Source of the DNA: Streptomyces iakyrus
GTDB taxonomy: Bacteria; Actinomycetota; Actinomycetes; Streptomycetales; Streptomycetaceae
Length of the DNA: 64,000 bases
Direction of reading: 5' to 3'
Assembly: GCF_000717055.1 (NCBI RefSeq)
Contig: NZ_JNXI01000006.1
Span: 124,001-188,000 of the forward strand
Shown here in pieces: positions 9,060 to 18,400 of the stretch; position 1 is the stretch's first letter; each line of letters begins with the position of its first letter. Made by a program: the position numbers and the translations under genes. A model generated the notes under the pieces. The model had not been told where the DNA came from, did no database searches, and saw nothing but the letters and a program-made list of their open reading frames with translations.

Positions 9060-9110
9060 GACTTCGCGGTGTGAGACGGAGAGGCTGGTGCCCGAGGTGG
9101 GGAGCAGCCG

Positions 9111-9275
9111 ATGAGCGGGCTCGCGGTGGAATTCGAAGTAGCTACTGCCATTTGTGCTGCGCGGGTTCTCATTCGCCAACTTCGAGGGCTGTTGATGGAC
9201 ATCGGTAACGCAATCCGCGCCTGGCGCTCCGTGCGCGACGCCTTGTGGGACGATCAGGAGGAAGACCAGGGCTGA
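9111..9275 (+). CDS. 54-residue protein of unknown function
   Basis: A short frame beginning MSGLAVEFEVATAICAARVL and ending ALWDDQEEDQG, with GGGGAGC eight bases before the ATG. It predicts an amphipathic helix rich in Leu and Arg (residues 10-40) and an acidic tail. It has normal Streptomyces codon choice and lies behind a palindromic operator candidate. It sits in the stretch bracketed by the two recombination modules. I recognise no family. The remaining ~330 bases to the next gene contain nothing I can support. Confidence 0.5.
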   Translation: MSGLAVEFEVATAICAARVLIRQLRGLLMDIGNAIRAWRSVRDALWDDQEEDQG

Positions 9276-9608
9276 CCTCTGCCCTCGCACCGCCTGGGCG
9301 GCGGGCGAACGGCGCCAGTCCCAGGGCGCTCAGCAGCCGAGACCGCTGTCACCGCCGAGCTGAATCTCTGCGGCCGGCCTGGTGACGAAAGGGCGCGGCG
9401 TTCCGTTTCGGAACAGCCGCAGGTGCTGGTCAGTTCTGAACGGGCACTGCTGATCATTTGCTCCGCGTCTCCGTCGGCAGCGAGAGACGGCGCACGATCA
9501 TCAAGGGCGTGCGGACGACGGCGACAGCTCGGACTCAACCCAAGCGTCGCCGGGACGCTGCAGAAAACCCGTGGGAGCAGCGCACGGAGCAATCTATGAT
9601 CGTTCGTC

Positions 9609-10790
9609 ATGGGCGTGTACATAAGCCGACATCGGACAGATGCGACACCGAAGCGAGCATCGGAGTCGGATGCCGAATTCTTCGAACGGATCGCCGGTCC
9701 GTTCTGGGACCAGGTTCGAGATGTGATCAACGAGTGGTGGTCACACCTGCCCCCCGATGCTCAGCCCGGCCTGCGCAGTCGGCTACGCGATCGCAATTCC
9801 GACGCGAACGTCTTCTCCGCGCTGTGGGAGCTGTACGTGCACGAGATGCTGCGCGGATCCGGTTGCACCGTGGAGATCGAGCAGCAAATAGGCACAGGGG
9901 GAAAGTACCCAGACTTCCTGGTCACCCGTGGCGACCAGCAATTCGTTGTCGAGGCGATCTGGACGGCCGAGAATCTGGACGCAACCGGGAGCCGCTCGCT
10001 CCCGCCTCAGGTGGTGGACGTGATTGACCGCGTTCCGAGCCCAAACTTCTACGTGGCGTACAAGGTTGACAGCGTTGGCTCGACCACACCGCAGCAACGG
10101 CGGTTGAAGAACGAGTTGACACGATGGCTGGCAAGCTTGGACCCCGACCAGGTCACTGCCGAGTATGAGCAGAAGGTGCCGCTACCCAGGCATACCTGGC
10201 AGGAGGCAGGTTGGCGCCTCAGCTTCGAGGCGATCCCCCGCAGCCCCGGCAGGCGAGGCGATCCGACGAGCAGGACAATCGGCTTCCATCCCTCGGTGTG
10301 GGTCGCCGATGACTCAGATCGGGTACTCAAAGCCGTGAGAAAGAAGGGCAGGAAGTACGGCGAATTGGGGCTGCCATTCATCGTGGCGGTTGGCAATTCA
10401 GCGGTCTTTCCCGAGGATGAGGACACCGAAAGCGCGTTGTACGGGACCTCGGTCGAGTACGCCCACCACACCGGATCGACCTTCGGTCGCAATGCCGACG
10501 GCTACTGGACTGCTGCGCAAGATCAGACCCATAGCCGGGTCAGCGGCGTACTGACCGTCGACAATCCGGCACCTTGGACATGGGCGAAGAAGGCCCCAGT
10601 CCTCTGGCAAAGCCCCGCACCTGACTCGCTCCCGGCCCCCGTTCTCCCCACCTGGGAAACAGTACAATTGGTTGATATTCACGTCGAACGTCAGTCAGCG
10701 GCTCGCCCCATCCACACGTCTCTTGGTCTGTCTGAGGACTGGCCGATCGGAGATGCTTTCCCCCGGCGTCGGCCAAGCGCCGAAAGCTGA
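9609..10790 (+). CDS. PD-(D/E)XK-like nuclease candidate
   Basis: A 393-residue soluble protein. Residues 98-118 read GGKYPDFLVTRGDQQFVVEA, a PDF-x8-VxEA arrangement resembling the PD-(D/E)XK nuclease core (Asp in the first half, Glu in the second), although the final Lys is not evident. Around it are conserved-looking segments such as SALWELYVHEML and FHPSVWVADDSDRV. The start ATG has no strong ribosome site, and TATGAT lies 13 bases upstream, so the transcript may be nearly leaderless. It stands alone, with a hairpin downstream. Function unknown; a DNA-targeting defence role is only an inference from the motif and the neighbourhood. Confidence 0.6.
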   Translation: MGVYISRHRTDATPKRASESDAEFFERIAGPFWDQVRDVINEWWSHLPPDAQPGLRSRLRDRNSDANVFSALWELYVHEMLRGSGCTVEIEQQIGTGGKYPDFLVTRGDQQFVVEAIWTAENLDATGSRSLPPQVVDVIDRVPSPNFYVAYKVDSVGSTTPQQRRLKNELTRWLASLDPDQVTAEYEQKVPLPRHTWQEAGWRLSFEAIPRSPGRRGDPTSRTIGFHPSVWVADDSDRVLKAVRKKGRKYGELGLPFIVAVGNSAVFPEDEDTESALYGTSVEYAHHTGSTFGRNADGYWTAAQDQTHSRVSGVLTVDNPAPWTWAKKAPVLWQSPAPDSLPAPVLPTWETVQLVDIHVERQSAARPIHTSLGLSEDWPIGDAFPRRRPSAES

Positions 10791-10835
10791 GAGCTCGACG
10801 CAAACGGGCGGATGCCCCACGTATGTAGAGTGCCC

Positions 10836-10855
10836 GGGGACCAGAGCAGGTCCCC
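10836..10855. terminator. Hairpin terminator candidate
   Basis: GGGGACC and GGTCCCC form a perfect 7-base stem with a 6-base loop, 46 bases after the nuclease-like gene. There is no clear T-run, which is common for Streptomyces terminators. The following ~370 bases before the next gene hold no gene that I can support. Confidence 0.45.
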
Positions 10856-11228
10856 TCGTCATACCGAGCAAGGGTGTCTTGACAGCCCAGTAACCGGCTG
10901 CCCTATGGGCGCCCGGGCGATCTGCCAGACGGCAGCATGCTCCTGCACTTCACGTGGGATCGCGGACTTGTCGGCCGGCTACTGCTCACCGTCGTAGGTG
11001 CCGACCGCATCTATACCAAGACAGGGGCCACCGTTCCCAATGCGTCGCTACAGGTCGCATCTCCTCCTGTATGCCCTACCTCGCACCCCCCAACTGCCCC
11101 ACTGCAAAGTTCTGTTGTGCGCCCTCAGCAGGCTGACCTCGCTGCTCGGCGCGACCCAGGCACTGTTCGGCTCGTAAACTTCGCTGTCCACTACTACGGC
11201 ACCAACTCCTCGTGCATCATGGCCTCTT

Positions 11229-12023
11229 GTGGATGAGGGAATCGTCGCACTGATAGCGGCAGGTTGCGGGCTTCTCGGCTCGATACTGGGAGCTGCTTTC
11301 ACGGCATGGGCCACCAAGGCCGGAGCAGACAAGAGCGCTGATGCTGTGCGTGGACAGGCACACGACCAGGCTGCGAACGAACACGCCCATTGGCTACGGC
11401 AACAACGTCTTTCCGCCTGCGAGGGATTCCTCGACGCTTGGGACGAGTGCACCCGCAGGCGAAAGGAGTTGGCCCGTCCAGCAGAGGAGGGCCAACATAG
11501 GTCCCATCGTACAGAACTGCATCAAGCTGCCACTCGCATGCTGGAACGTGCGCGTCGCGTATCTATTCTTGGCCCTGAAGAAGTCGCTCAAGCCTCTCAG
11601 GCGATCTCTGATGCAACAATGGAGAATATCGAGAGAGAAGAAAAGTTCGGCCAATACATCGAGGCAGCTATCGCACGCCTACGGGAGCAGGAAAGACATA
11701 TCCGCGAACTCTCGCCAGATCTCAAATTTGAGCAGCTGAATCAGGTACTCGCCCACGCTGGCGACCTAGAGATCTTGCAGGAACTCTATTCCATAGAGGA
11801 TCTGGAGCGGATTCTGGAAAATGCGGAGCACTCCATGGGAGAGGGGGAAGAGTGGCTCAGCAGGATGACCGCATTCGGGGAACTAGGGGACGAAATAAAC
11901 AACGAAGGAGCGCGCTTCCTGGAGGACTTTAAACACAACATTCAGGTGACCGAAGAGAATAGGGCGGTATTCGTTCGCACCGTGCGGAACTCAATCGCAA
12001 GTCCGCCGATGCGTAACGACTGA
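11229..12023 (+). CDS. Membrane-anchored coiled-coil protein, unknown
   Basis: A 264-residue product. Residues 4-28 (IVALIAAGCGLLGSILGAAF) form one membrane helix. The rest is a long charged helical region with heptad-like spacing (for example EEKFGQYIEAAIARLREQER), so it is probably anchored in the membrane with the body in the cytoplasm. The start is a GTG. Codon use is visibly less GC-biased than in neighbouring genes (many ATA, AAT, GAA), which suggests separate transfer. I do not recognise a family. It lies between two nuclease-like genes in the segment bracketed by the repeat modules. Confidence 0.6.
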   Translation: MDEGIVALIAAGCGLLGSILGAAFTAWATKAGADKSADAVRGQAHDQAANEHAHWLRQQRLSACEGFLDAWDECTRRRKELARPAEEGQHRSHRTELHQAATRMLERARRVSILGPEEVAQASQAISDATMENIEREEKFGQYIEAAIARLREQERHIRELSPDLKFEQLNQVLAHAGDLEILQELYSIEDLERILENAEHSMGEGEEWLSRMTAFGELGDEINNEGARFLEDFKHNIQVTEENRAVFVRTVRNSIASPPMRND

Positions 12024-12061
12024 TCAGCCTCGTTCTGCCGCAGGAGATGAGCGCATACCCA

Positions 12062-12314
12062 TCTCCCTCAACTCGTCGAAGACCACGCGGGAGTCACCCG
12101 TGGTCTGTACACGGACACCAGGAACTGGCTCCTGCAGCCCAACGCGCGGCAGCTCGGCGAGGTCGCCGCCACCACGGTCTCCGACCACTGCGGAACACCG
12201 GTGTTGTCGAGTTCTCCATGTACGGCGCCGCCGGCAACCTCGCGCTGCACGAGCGCGGCGACTTCCCCGGTCATCAACACGCGCGAACGCATCAGGCACC
12301 ATCACGACCGTTAG
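12062..12314 (+). pseudogene. Frameshifted coding remnant, unknown family
   Basis: There is no intact gene in this 350-base gap, but three frames in succession read like coding sequence with Streptomyces codon bias: TRNWLLQPNARQLGEVAATT and SDHCGTPV, then VVEFSMYGAAGNLALHERGD, then PVINTRERIRHHHDR before a TAG. Each joins the next within a few bases, as expected for an old gene carrying two frameshifts. No start codon fits. I cannot name the family. Confidence 0.4.
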
Positions 12315-12375
12315 CGGGACTTCGTGATCATCGAGCACCGCATCCTTGCCATCAGCTAAACGGCGAAGACCGCGC

Positions 12376-13683
12376 TCAGGAAGCTTCGGCGGGCTGGGGA
12401 TTCCAGAGCTCGGTGTATCGCTCCACTTCCTCGGAGCTCAGTTCATTGTCGCCCTCGGTGCGCAGCAAGGTGGTGTCCCATGGCCGGCTGCCATCGGTGC
12501 GCGGGGTAAGCAGCACGCCGAGGGTGGAGCTCTGTTCGGCCAGGCCGGTCTGCTGGTGGAGTTGGTGGTGGCGCAGCAGTACGTACGACTGGAAGGCGGC
12601 TTCCACCTCGGGACCGAAGCGCGTGGCACATCCGAAGATGAGCTGGCGGGTGCCGGACGGGTCGATGGAACGGCGCCAGCGCCACTTGGATTCGTCAGCA
12701 GGCACCTCACGCACGTCGGCCAGCATGTCCAGCAGCAATTGTCCCCACTCAGCGCGCGCTCCGACCGGCAGCTTGTCCAGGTCGGAGAGGAGGAGCTGCC
12801 GGTTGGGCTCACTCATCTGTGAGCGGATGGCGCTGGTGGCGACGTCCTCCATGATGATTCGCATAACCCGGTGAGCATGATCTGACCCCACCGGAGCCTG
12901 CGGGAGCAAGGGGGTGGAGAAGTGGTTCCCGCCGAGTCCGGCGACATCTGGGTTGAGGGGGCCGGGGGGTGCCTCGGCGTCGGCCGCGGCGAACTCGTAG
13001 TACCGCACGGGCTCTTCGCCCAGGGCTACAGGAGGCTCGACGGCGGCGCGGAAGAGGTAGTCGAGGACAGCGGTGGTAGAGCGCAGCTGGTCGAAGAGGA
13101 AGTCCCAGTCCCTCCGTGTCAGGGCGATCGTGGGGATACCGATCGGCTCCAGCGAGCAGATCGTGCCCTCGGGTACTTGCTCGTGATCCAGCAGGAACAC
13201 CCCGATCCACTCGTAGGCATTGCCGTCGACAGACAGCGTGCGATCGCGGCCGTTGGCCATGTCAGCGGGCAGCATCCGCAACTGACGCACCGTGCCCTTG
13301 GCCTGACGTACAGCCTTGGTCGCCACCTTCTGGATCCAGGCCATCTCGCTGTCCGCGTCCTTGGGCTGGATCGTGCGCGCCTTGACCTGGATCACCGCGC
13401 CACGCCCTCCGGCGAGCAACAGCCTGTCGCCGAGCTCGCGTCGACCGGAGCCCTTGCTGGCGTAGGCGGACTGGAAGACGAAATCGGGCAGACCCCAGGT
13501 GGCGGCAGCGGTGTGTGCCGCCACCTCGGCACCCGGGCCATGCTCCACGCCGGACGGCAGCGGTAGCGCTGGACGTATGCGCCGCACGTACTGCCCGTTC
13601 GCGGTTTCCACAATGAGCGTGAACGCGTCGGGGTCGTCGTCCTGGATGAACCGCCACAGCGCGGGAGAAGCCTGATCAGTCAC
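12376..13683 (-). CDS. Hypothetical protein with a PD-(D/E)XK-like motif
   Basis: A 435-residue soluble protein. Residues ~80-110 contain LGDRLLLAGGRGAVIQVKAR, where Asp followed by Q-x-K after a hydrophobic strand resembles the nuclease core (D-xn-[E/Q]xK) of several restriction-like enzymes. A short upstream PDFVFQ segment supports this. The chosen GTG starts MTDQASPALWRF. The frame stays open further upstream, but that part is low-complexity and runs toward the divergent neighbour. The ~225 bases between the two start codons should carry both promoters. Partner of the HEPN-like gene by position only. Confidence 0.55.
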   Translation of the reverse strand: MTDQASPALWRFIQDDDPDAFTLIVETANGQYVRRIRPALPLPSGVEHGPGAEVAAHTAAATWGLPDFVFQSAYASKGSGRRELGDRLLLAGGRGAVIQVKARTIQPKDADSEMAWIQKVATKAVRQAKGTVRQLRMLPADMANGRDRTLSVDGNAYEWIGVFLLDHEQVPEGTICSLEPIGIPTIALTRRDWDFLFDQLRSTTAVLDYLFRAAVEPPVALGEEPVRYYEFAAADAEAPPGPLNPDVAGLGGNHFSTPLLPQAPVGSDHAHRVMRIIMEDVATSAIRSQMSEPNRQLLLSDLDKLPVGARAEWGQLLLDMLADVREVPADESKWRWRRSIDPSGTRQLIFGCATRFGPEVEAAFQSYVLLRHHQLHQQTGLAEQSSTLGVLLTPRTDGSRPWDTTLLRTEGDNELSSEEVERYTELWNPQPAEAS

Positions 13684-13910
13684 GCCCTCTATTAGACGCA
13701 ACGCACGGCCGCCGACACCTACCCTTTTCTCGTAGTACGTGTCACTCGGCAGCTTTCCGGCCCGGCATGAAGATGAGTCCGCCCTGCAGGGCGGTCGTGC
13801 GGGCGTCCCAGGCACGCCGAGCAAGGCCGGTGCCCACGGACCCGAAACACGATATGCCCCAGCTGGCGGCACCTCTATCCTGGTCCGTTGCCCACCTGGA
13901 GATAGACGCC

Positions 13911-15011
13911 ATGACCGCCCTGACAGACCCGCTCACCGAGGAGCAACGGCTCCTCCTCGACATCGTGTGGACGACGTTCGTCGAACACGAGCGCTTCCCG
14001 AACTTTTTCCACGTCGCTTACCGCATGCGAAAGCACGGCCACGACGCCGCGAAGGTCCTCTACAGCTTCCCCGTGATTGGCCACGATCAGGTCTCAAACG
14101 GCTACCGGGCCGTCGGGTGGTGGGGGCACGGCTTCACCCCGCAGTCCGACGGGCCGGTGTACCTGACCATGGCGGGGCTCTACCACCTGCAGCATGATCA
14201 GATGGCCCGCGATCTTGCCCGTGGCCTGCTGGCGTATATGCAGCAGATGACCCGGGAGCAGGACAGGATCCTCGACAGCCCCTTCGACCTGCCCGATATC
14301 GACGTGAACCTCGGCGAAGTCCTGAAGGAGATCGACGGCACCAGTCCCCTGCTGGAGCGCATGGCGCAGATCGCCGACCGAGAGTGGCCGGGCATGCGCT
14401 TCAACAAGACATCCCTCACGGGCCGAATCGGCGCGCTGCCATCCGCCGACTGCGACACCCTCGACCACTACCTCGCCGATATCGCCGCCCACCTGTCGCC
14501 GCCTGCGCCGCCGGAGGCGCTGTCCTTCACCGAGCCGCGCTCCTTGTTGCGCGCGCTGAACTTCCTCGACGTCACCTACGAGCTGGTCTTCGGCGAAGCC
14601 CTGGTTGTCCCGCCGCCCATGGACCGATCCAGCCTCCTCGCCTTGGACGTCGACGACGAAGCGGCCTACAACTCCGGGCTGGTCGTCCTGACCGACATCC
14701 TGCGCGACTTCAAAGTGCCCGGCCGCAGTCCAGGCTCGGGCCTGCTGCGACTAGAGGAACATCTCGCCGACGAGCTACCCGCGCTCGACCGCAACGCGGT
14801 CCACCAAGCCGTGCAGCTCCTGGACCAGATCCGTGTCATCCGCAACTCCGCCGTCCACCCCAAGCCGCGGCCGGAACTCGCCGCCGCCCACCACGCGCTT
14901 GGGCTGGGCTTCCCGGTCCGCGACTTCACCGCTGCCTGGGACAGCGTCCGCGCGCACGCTGAGCGGGCCGTGAGCAACCTGCAGGAGGCAATCCAGTCCG
15001 CTAGGCCCTAA
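13911..15011 (+). CDS. Hypothetical protein with HEPN-like C-terminus
   Basis: A 366-residue soluble protein starting at an ATG with GGAGATAG upstream. The first half has aromatic-rich segments (NFFHVAYRMRKHGHDAAKVL, YRAVGWWGHGF) that I cannot place. Near residue 310 is LLDQIRVIRNSAVHPKPRPE, an R-N-x-x-x-H pattern on a helix that matches the catalytic RX4-6H motif of HEPN ribonucleases. The gene is divergent from the QxK protein. A toxin-like RNase role in abortive defence is possible but rests on this one motif. The long in-frame extension upstream overlaps the promoter region and was not used. Confidence 0.6.
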   Translation: MTALTDPLTEEQRLLLDIVWTTFVEHERFPNFFHVAYRMRKHGHDAAKVLYSFPVIGHDQVSNGYRAVGWWGHGFTPQSDGPVYLTMAGLYHLQHDQMARDLARGLLAYMQQMTREQDRILDSPFDLPDIDVNLGEVLKEIDGTSPLLERMAQIADREWPGMRFNKTSLTGRIGALPSADCDTLDHYLADIAAHLSPPAPPEALSFTEPRSLLRALNFLDVTYELVFGEALVVPPPMDRSSLLALDVDDEAAYNSGLVVLTDILRDFKVPGRSPGSGLLRLEEHLADELPALDRNAVHQAVQLLDQIRVIRNSAVHPKPRPELAAAHHALGLGFPVRDFTAAWDSVRAHAERAVSNLQEAIQSARP

Positions 15012-15107
15012 GACCAGTCGCCGCGGAGGGTGTTTCTATCTGTTCGGTCAAGGTCTGTGGGCTTGGTCAGGAGAAAAAAGGTAGCCAGAAGGGGCATGAT
15101 CTTGATG

Positions 15108-15226
15108 GGTGGTTCCGGACGCTTCTTCGGTGTCCGGAACCACCTCGTCAGGTCAGGTTCGATGTGACCTTCGATCCGATCCCTCGCCGCCGCCGCTGCA
15201 TCGTCCGCTCACGCATCACTCAAGCA
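15108..15226. repeat. Recombination-type repeat module, copy 2
   Basis: The same 13-base inverted repeat as at 8.6 kb (one base different in the loop region) is followed after 57 bases by CGTCCGCTCACGCATC-ACTCAAGCA. No tRNA remnant is present here. Copies 1 and 2 in the same orientation bracket a 6.5-kb segment, as expected for the ends of a former element or a duplicated attachment region. The rest of the ~425-base gap before the kinase-helicase gene shows nothing else. Confidence 0.6.
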
Positions 15227-15438
15227 CTCAACGCGTTCTACCGTGGTCGAGGGGCCGACTCCGATCACGCCTCGCTGCTTGGGTCAAGGGGGGCGTCCTC
15301 TCGCAGAGCCACTCCGAAGGGACCATTACTCGCCAAGTCCGTATCGCCCTGGGCAAACTGCTGATCCGATGGGAAAGCCGCTGGCAAGATGGCCGCTTGG
15401 GTGGACTGCGCGGCAGTCGGGGGAGCAAGGAGCAGTGG

Positions 15439-18400
15439 GTGGGGACGACGATTAACGGCCGGTTTCTGTTGCTCCCTCAGGAGGCCCGCCCGGGGGGGTT
15501 GTCCGAGGTCCGCAAGGCCGTGGACATCAAGAGCGCTGGCGGTGACCACGTCGCCGTGAAGCTGCTCAAGCAGCGGGAGGACGACGCGATCACCCGGATC
15601 TTCCTGGAGCGGGAGACCTCGGCGCTCAAGGCACTGAACCATCCCCATATCGTGCGGATGCTCGACTCTGGCTGGGCTAAAGGGCTGGAGCGGTACTTCA
15701 TCGCCCTGGAGTGGATTGACCGCAGCCTCAAGGACGAGATGGCAGATGGCCGTCCCCTTGACTGGCCGGCCTACTTCACACGCATAGGCGGACCGTTGGC
15801 TTCCGCCCTCGCGTATGCCCACGAGAAGGAGATCGAGCACCGTGATCTGAAACCGGGAAATGTCCTGCTGACCGGCGACGGCACGGTCAAGCTCGCCGAC
15901 TTCGGGATCGCCAAGATCTTGTCCAAGGCCGCAGCCGTGACCGACGAGACGGTCGCGGACTTCCGATCCGCTCTGTACTCGCCGCCCGAGCAGAGCGAAG
16001 CAGTCCCGTACGTCCGTGACGTGTACGCCTACGCGGTCCTGGCCATTCAGGTCCTCTCCCGCAGCCAGGCACGTGACTACCACGATCTGGCGACGGTACT
16101 CGACGGTCTGGAACTCGACACCGAGATCCGCAACGTCCTCAGAACCTGCATCGACCTCGACCCGAAGAAGCGGCCAGCCAACGCTATCGTCCTCGAACAC
16201 CGGCTCCTGGAGGCCGAACGGGTCTGCGAAAACCGTGATGCTCGCCAACGCAACGCGCTCTGGCTGAAGATGACCCGTCGCGCGGCCGAAAGCTTGAGCA
16301 CCACCCCGGCCGGAGAAGAGATGGACTGGGATGCGGTGAAGAACACGGTGCTCGCGGACATCTCCGGCACGGTTCATGTCGACTACGGCTACAACGCGCA
16401 GAGCGACGAAGTCGACACCGGCACGGTGCGGGTGTTCGGCCAGAGTCTGTTCCTGCGCCTGGTCAACGACGAGGATCAAAGCGACCGATGCGTCATCGTT
16501 TCGGCCGAGGAACGAGCAGAGGAATGGATGGCCAAGCGCCGTGCGTCCGCCCTCAAACTCGGCCCCATCCTCACCTGGACGTTCAACGATCCGGGCGAGG
16601 ACCCGGCGTACGACGGCCTCAACCTGCTGCTGGACAGCCTCAACGAAGAACTTGACGCACGCGAGACACAGGCCAAGGAGGGTAAGCGCCAGCAGCTCGG
16701 CGACCTGTTCGACGGCTGGCGCCGCGTCCTGGAAGCCCGTGAGGAAGCGGCGGCCAACGGGCGGCAGCCGATCCAGTACGAACGGCTGGAAGGCGGCGGC
16801 CGCATCCGAGTCTTCCATCTCGCCGCGCCCGACACTACCGCCGAAATCGGTGAAGAGTGGTCCGTCGCGGAGTACCCCTACAGTCGGCCCATCGACCGTG
16901 GCGAGATCACCAACCGCACTGACGACACCGTCGTCCTGCGAATGACGCGTCCCCAGGCCGTCCTGCCCGCCCGGGGGGTACTGCTCCCCTTCCTCGGACC
17001 CAGCCAGAACGCGATCAACCGGCAGCGCGACGCACTTACCGCGGTCGCCGCCGGCCAGACCGCAAATCTCGACCTGCGGCAGATCATCGATAACCCCGGG
17101 GTCCTTGAGGTCGGCCCGCCCACCGAAGTCACCACCTGGGTCCGCGCCGACCTCGACCAGAGCAAACGGGACGTCGTCGCCCACGCCCTGGGCACCCAGG
17201 ACCTACTGCTCGTCGAGGGACCACCCGGCACTGGCAAGACGACCGTGATCGCTGAGATCGTCGAGCAGACCCTCAGCCGGCATCCCACCGCCCGCATCCT
17301 CATCGTCAGCCAGACCCACATCGCCATCGACAATGCCCTCAAGCGCCTTGAAGACGCAGGCATCACCGAACTCGTCCGCCTCGGCCGCGTCGACGATCCA
17401 CGCGTCGCTGAAAGCGCACAGCCGCTGCTGCTCGACCGGCAAGTCAAGAAGTGGACCCAGGGTGTCCGGACGCGCGCAGAACGGCATCTGGAGAGCGTGG
17501 CCGCCAACAGCGGCCAGCAGCCCAGCCACCTCAAAGCGGCCCTGGTGCTGGAAGAACTCGCCGCCGTGGCCGCCGACCTCGCCCATGTGACGGCCCGCCT
17601 CGACGAGCTGGCGAACCAGCCTGTGCCTGAGCGCACCACCTCCGCCAGAGAGCTCGGCGAGGAAGTCGTCACCACCCGAGCCCGTCGAGAACAGCTCCTC
17701 GAACAGCGGGCAGAGCTGTTCGCCGAAGTGCAGACCATGCTCGACGGCGAACTCACCCTCCGCGAGGAAATGAGCGCCGCAGACGCCCGCGACGTGGTCG
17801 AGGCGCTCCTCGGCCCGGCCGGGACCGGCAGGGAACTGATGCACCTGCTGCGCCTCCAGGGCGAATGGCTGCAGCGAATCGGCACCGACCAGAACCTGAT
17901 CGCGGGCTTCCTGCGCACCCGGCGCGTCATCGGCGGCACCGCGCTCGGCTTCCTCGGCCACCCGGCGGCCCGGGATCTCGAATTCGACCTGTGCATCTTC
18001 GACGAGGCGTCCAAGGCGACCGCGACCGAGGCGTTGGTGCCAATGGCCAGGGCCAAGCGATGGGTGCTGGTCGGCGACACCAACCAGCTGCCTCCCATCG
18101 ATGAGGATCTGCTGCGCGATGAAAAGATCATGGCCGATCACCAGCTCATCCCCGAGCTGGTGAAGACCACCCTGTTCCAGTACTTCGCCAACTCCACCAA
18201 GGCACCCGTCAAGCACCTGCTGCGCGAGCAGTACCGGATGACCCCGGCGATCGGCAACATGATCAGCAGCTGCTTCTACGGCAACAAGCTAATCTCGCCC
18301 AACGACCATGTCCTTCCCGGCTACAGCACGGTCAACAAACCCGTCCTGTGGCTGGACACCAGCGCTCTGCCGAACCGCCGCGAGGACGAGCAGTCCGCCG

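Noticed and set aside
9254..9730. 158-codon minus-strand frame before the nuclease-like gene
   Set aside because: Arg/Ser-rich translation overlapping the start of the supported plus-strand gene; no ribosome site or motif.
12024..12338. 104-codon minus-strand gene
   Set aside because: Translation is Arg-rich low complexity; the opposite strand carries coding-like pieces in three frames, better read as a decayed gene.
15265..17184. 639-codon minus-strand frame opposite the kinase-helicase
   Set aside because: The plus-strand frame has intact kinase and helicase motifs; the minus reading is Gly/Val/Asp-rich with no recognisable domain.
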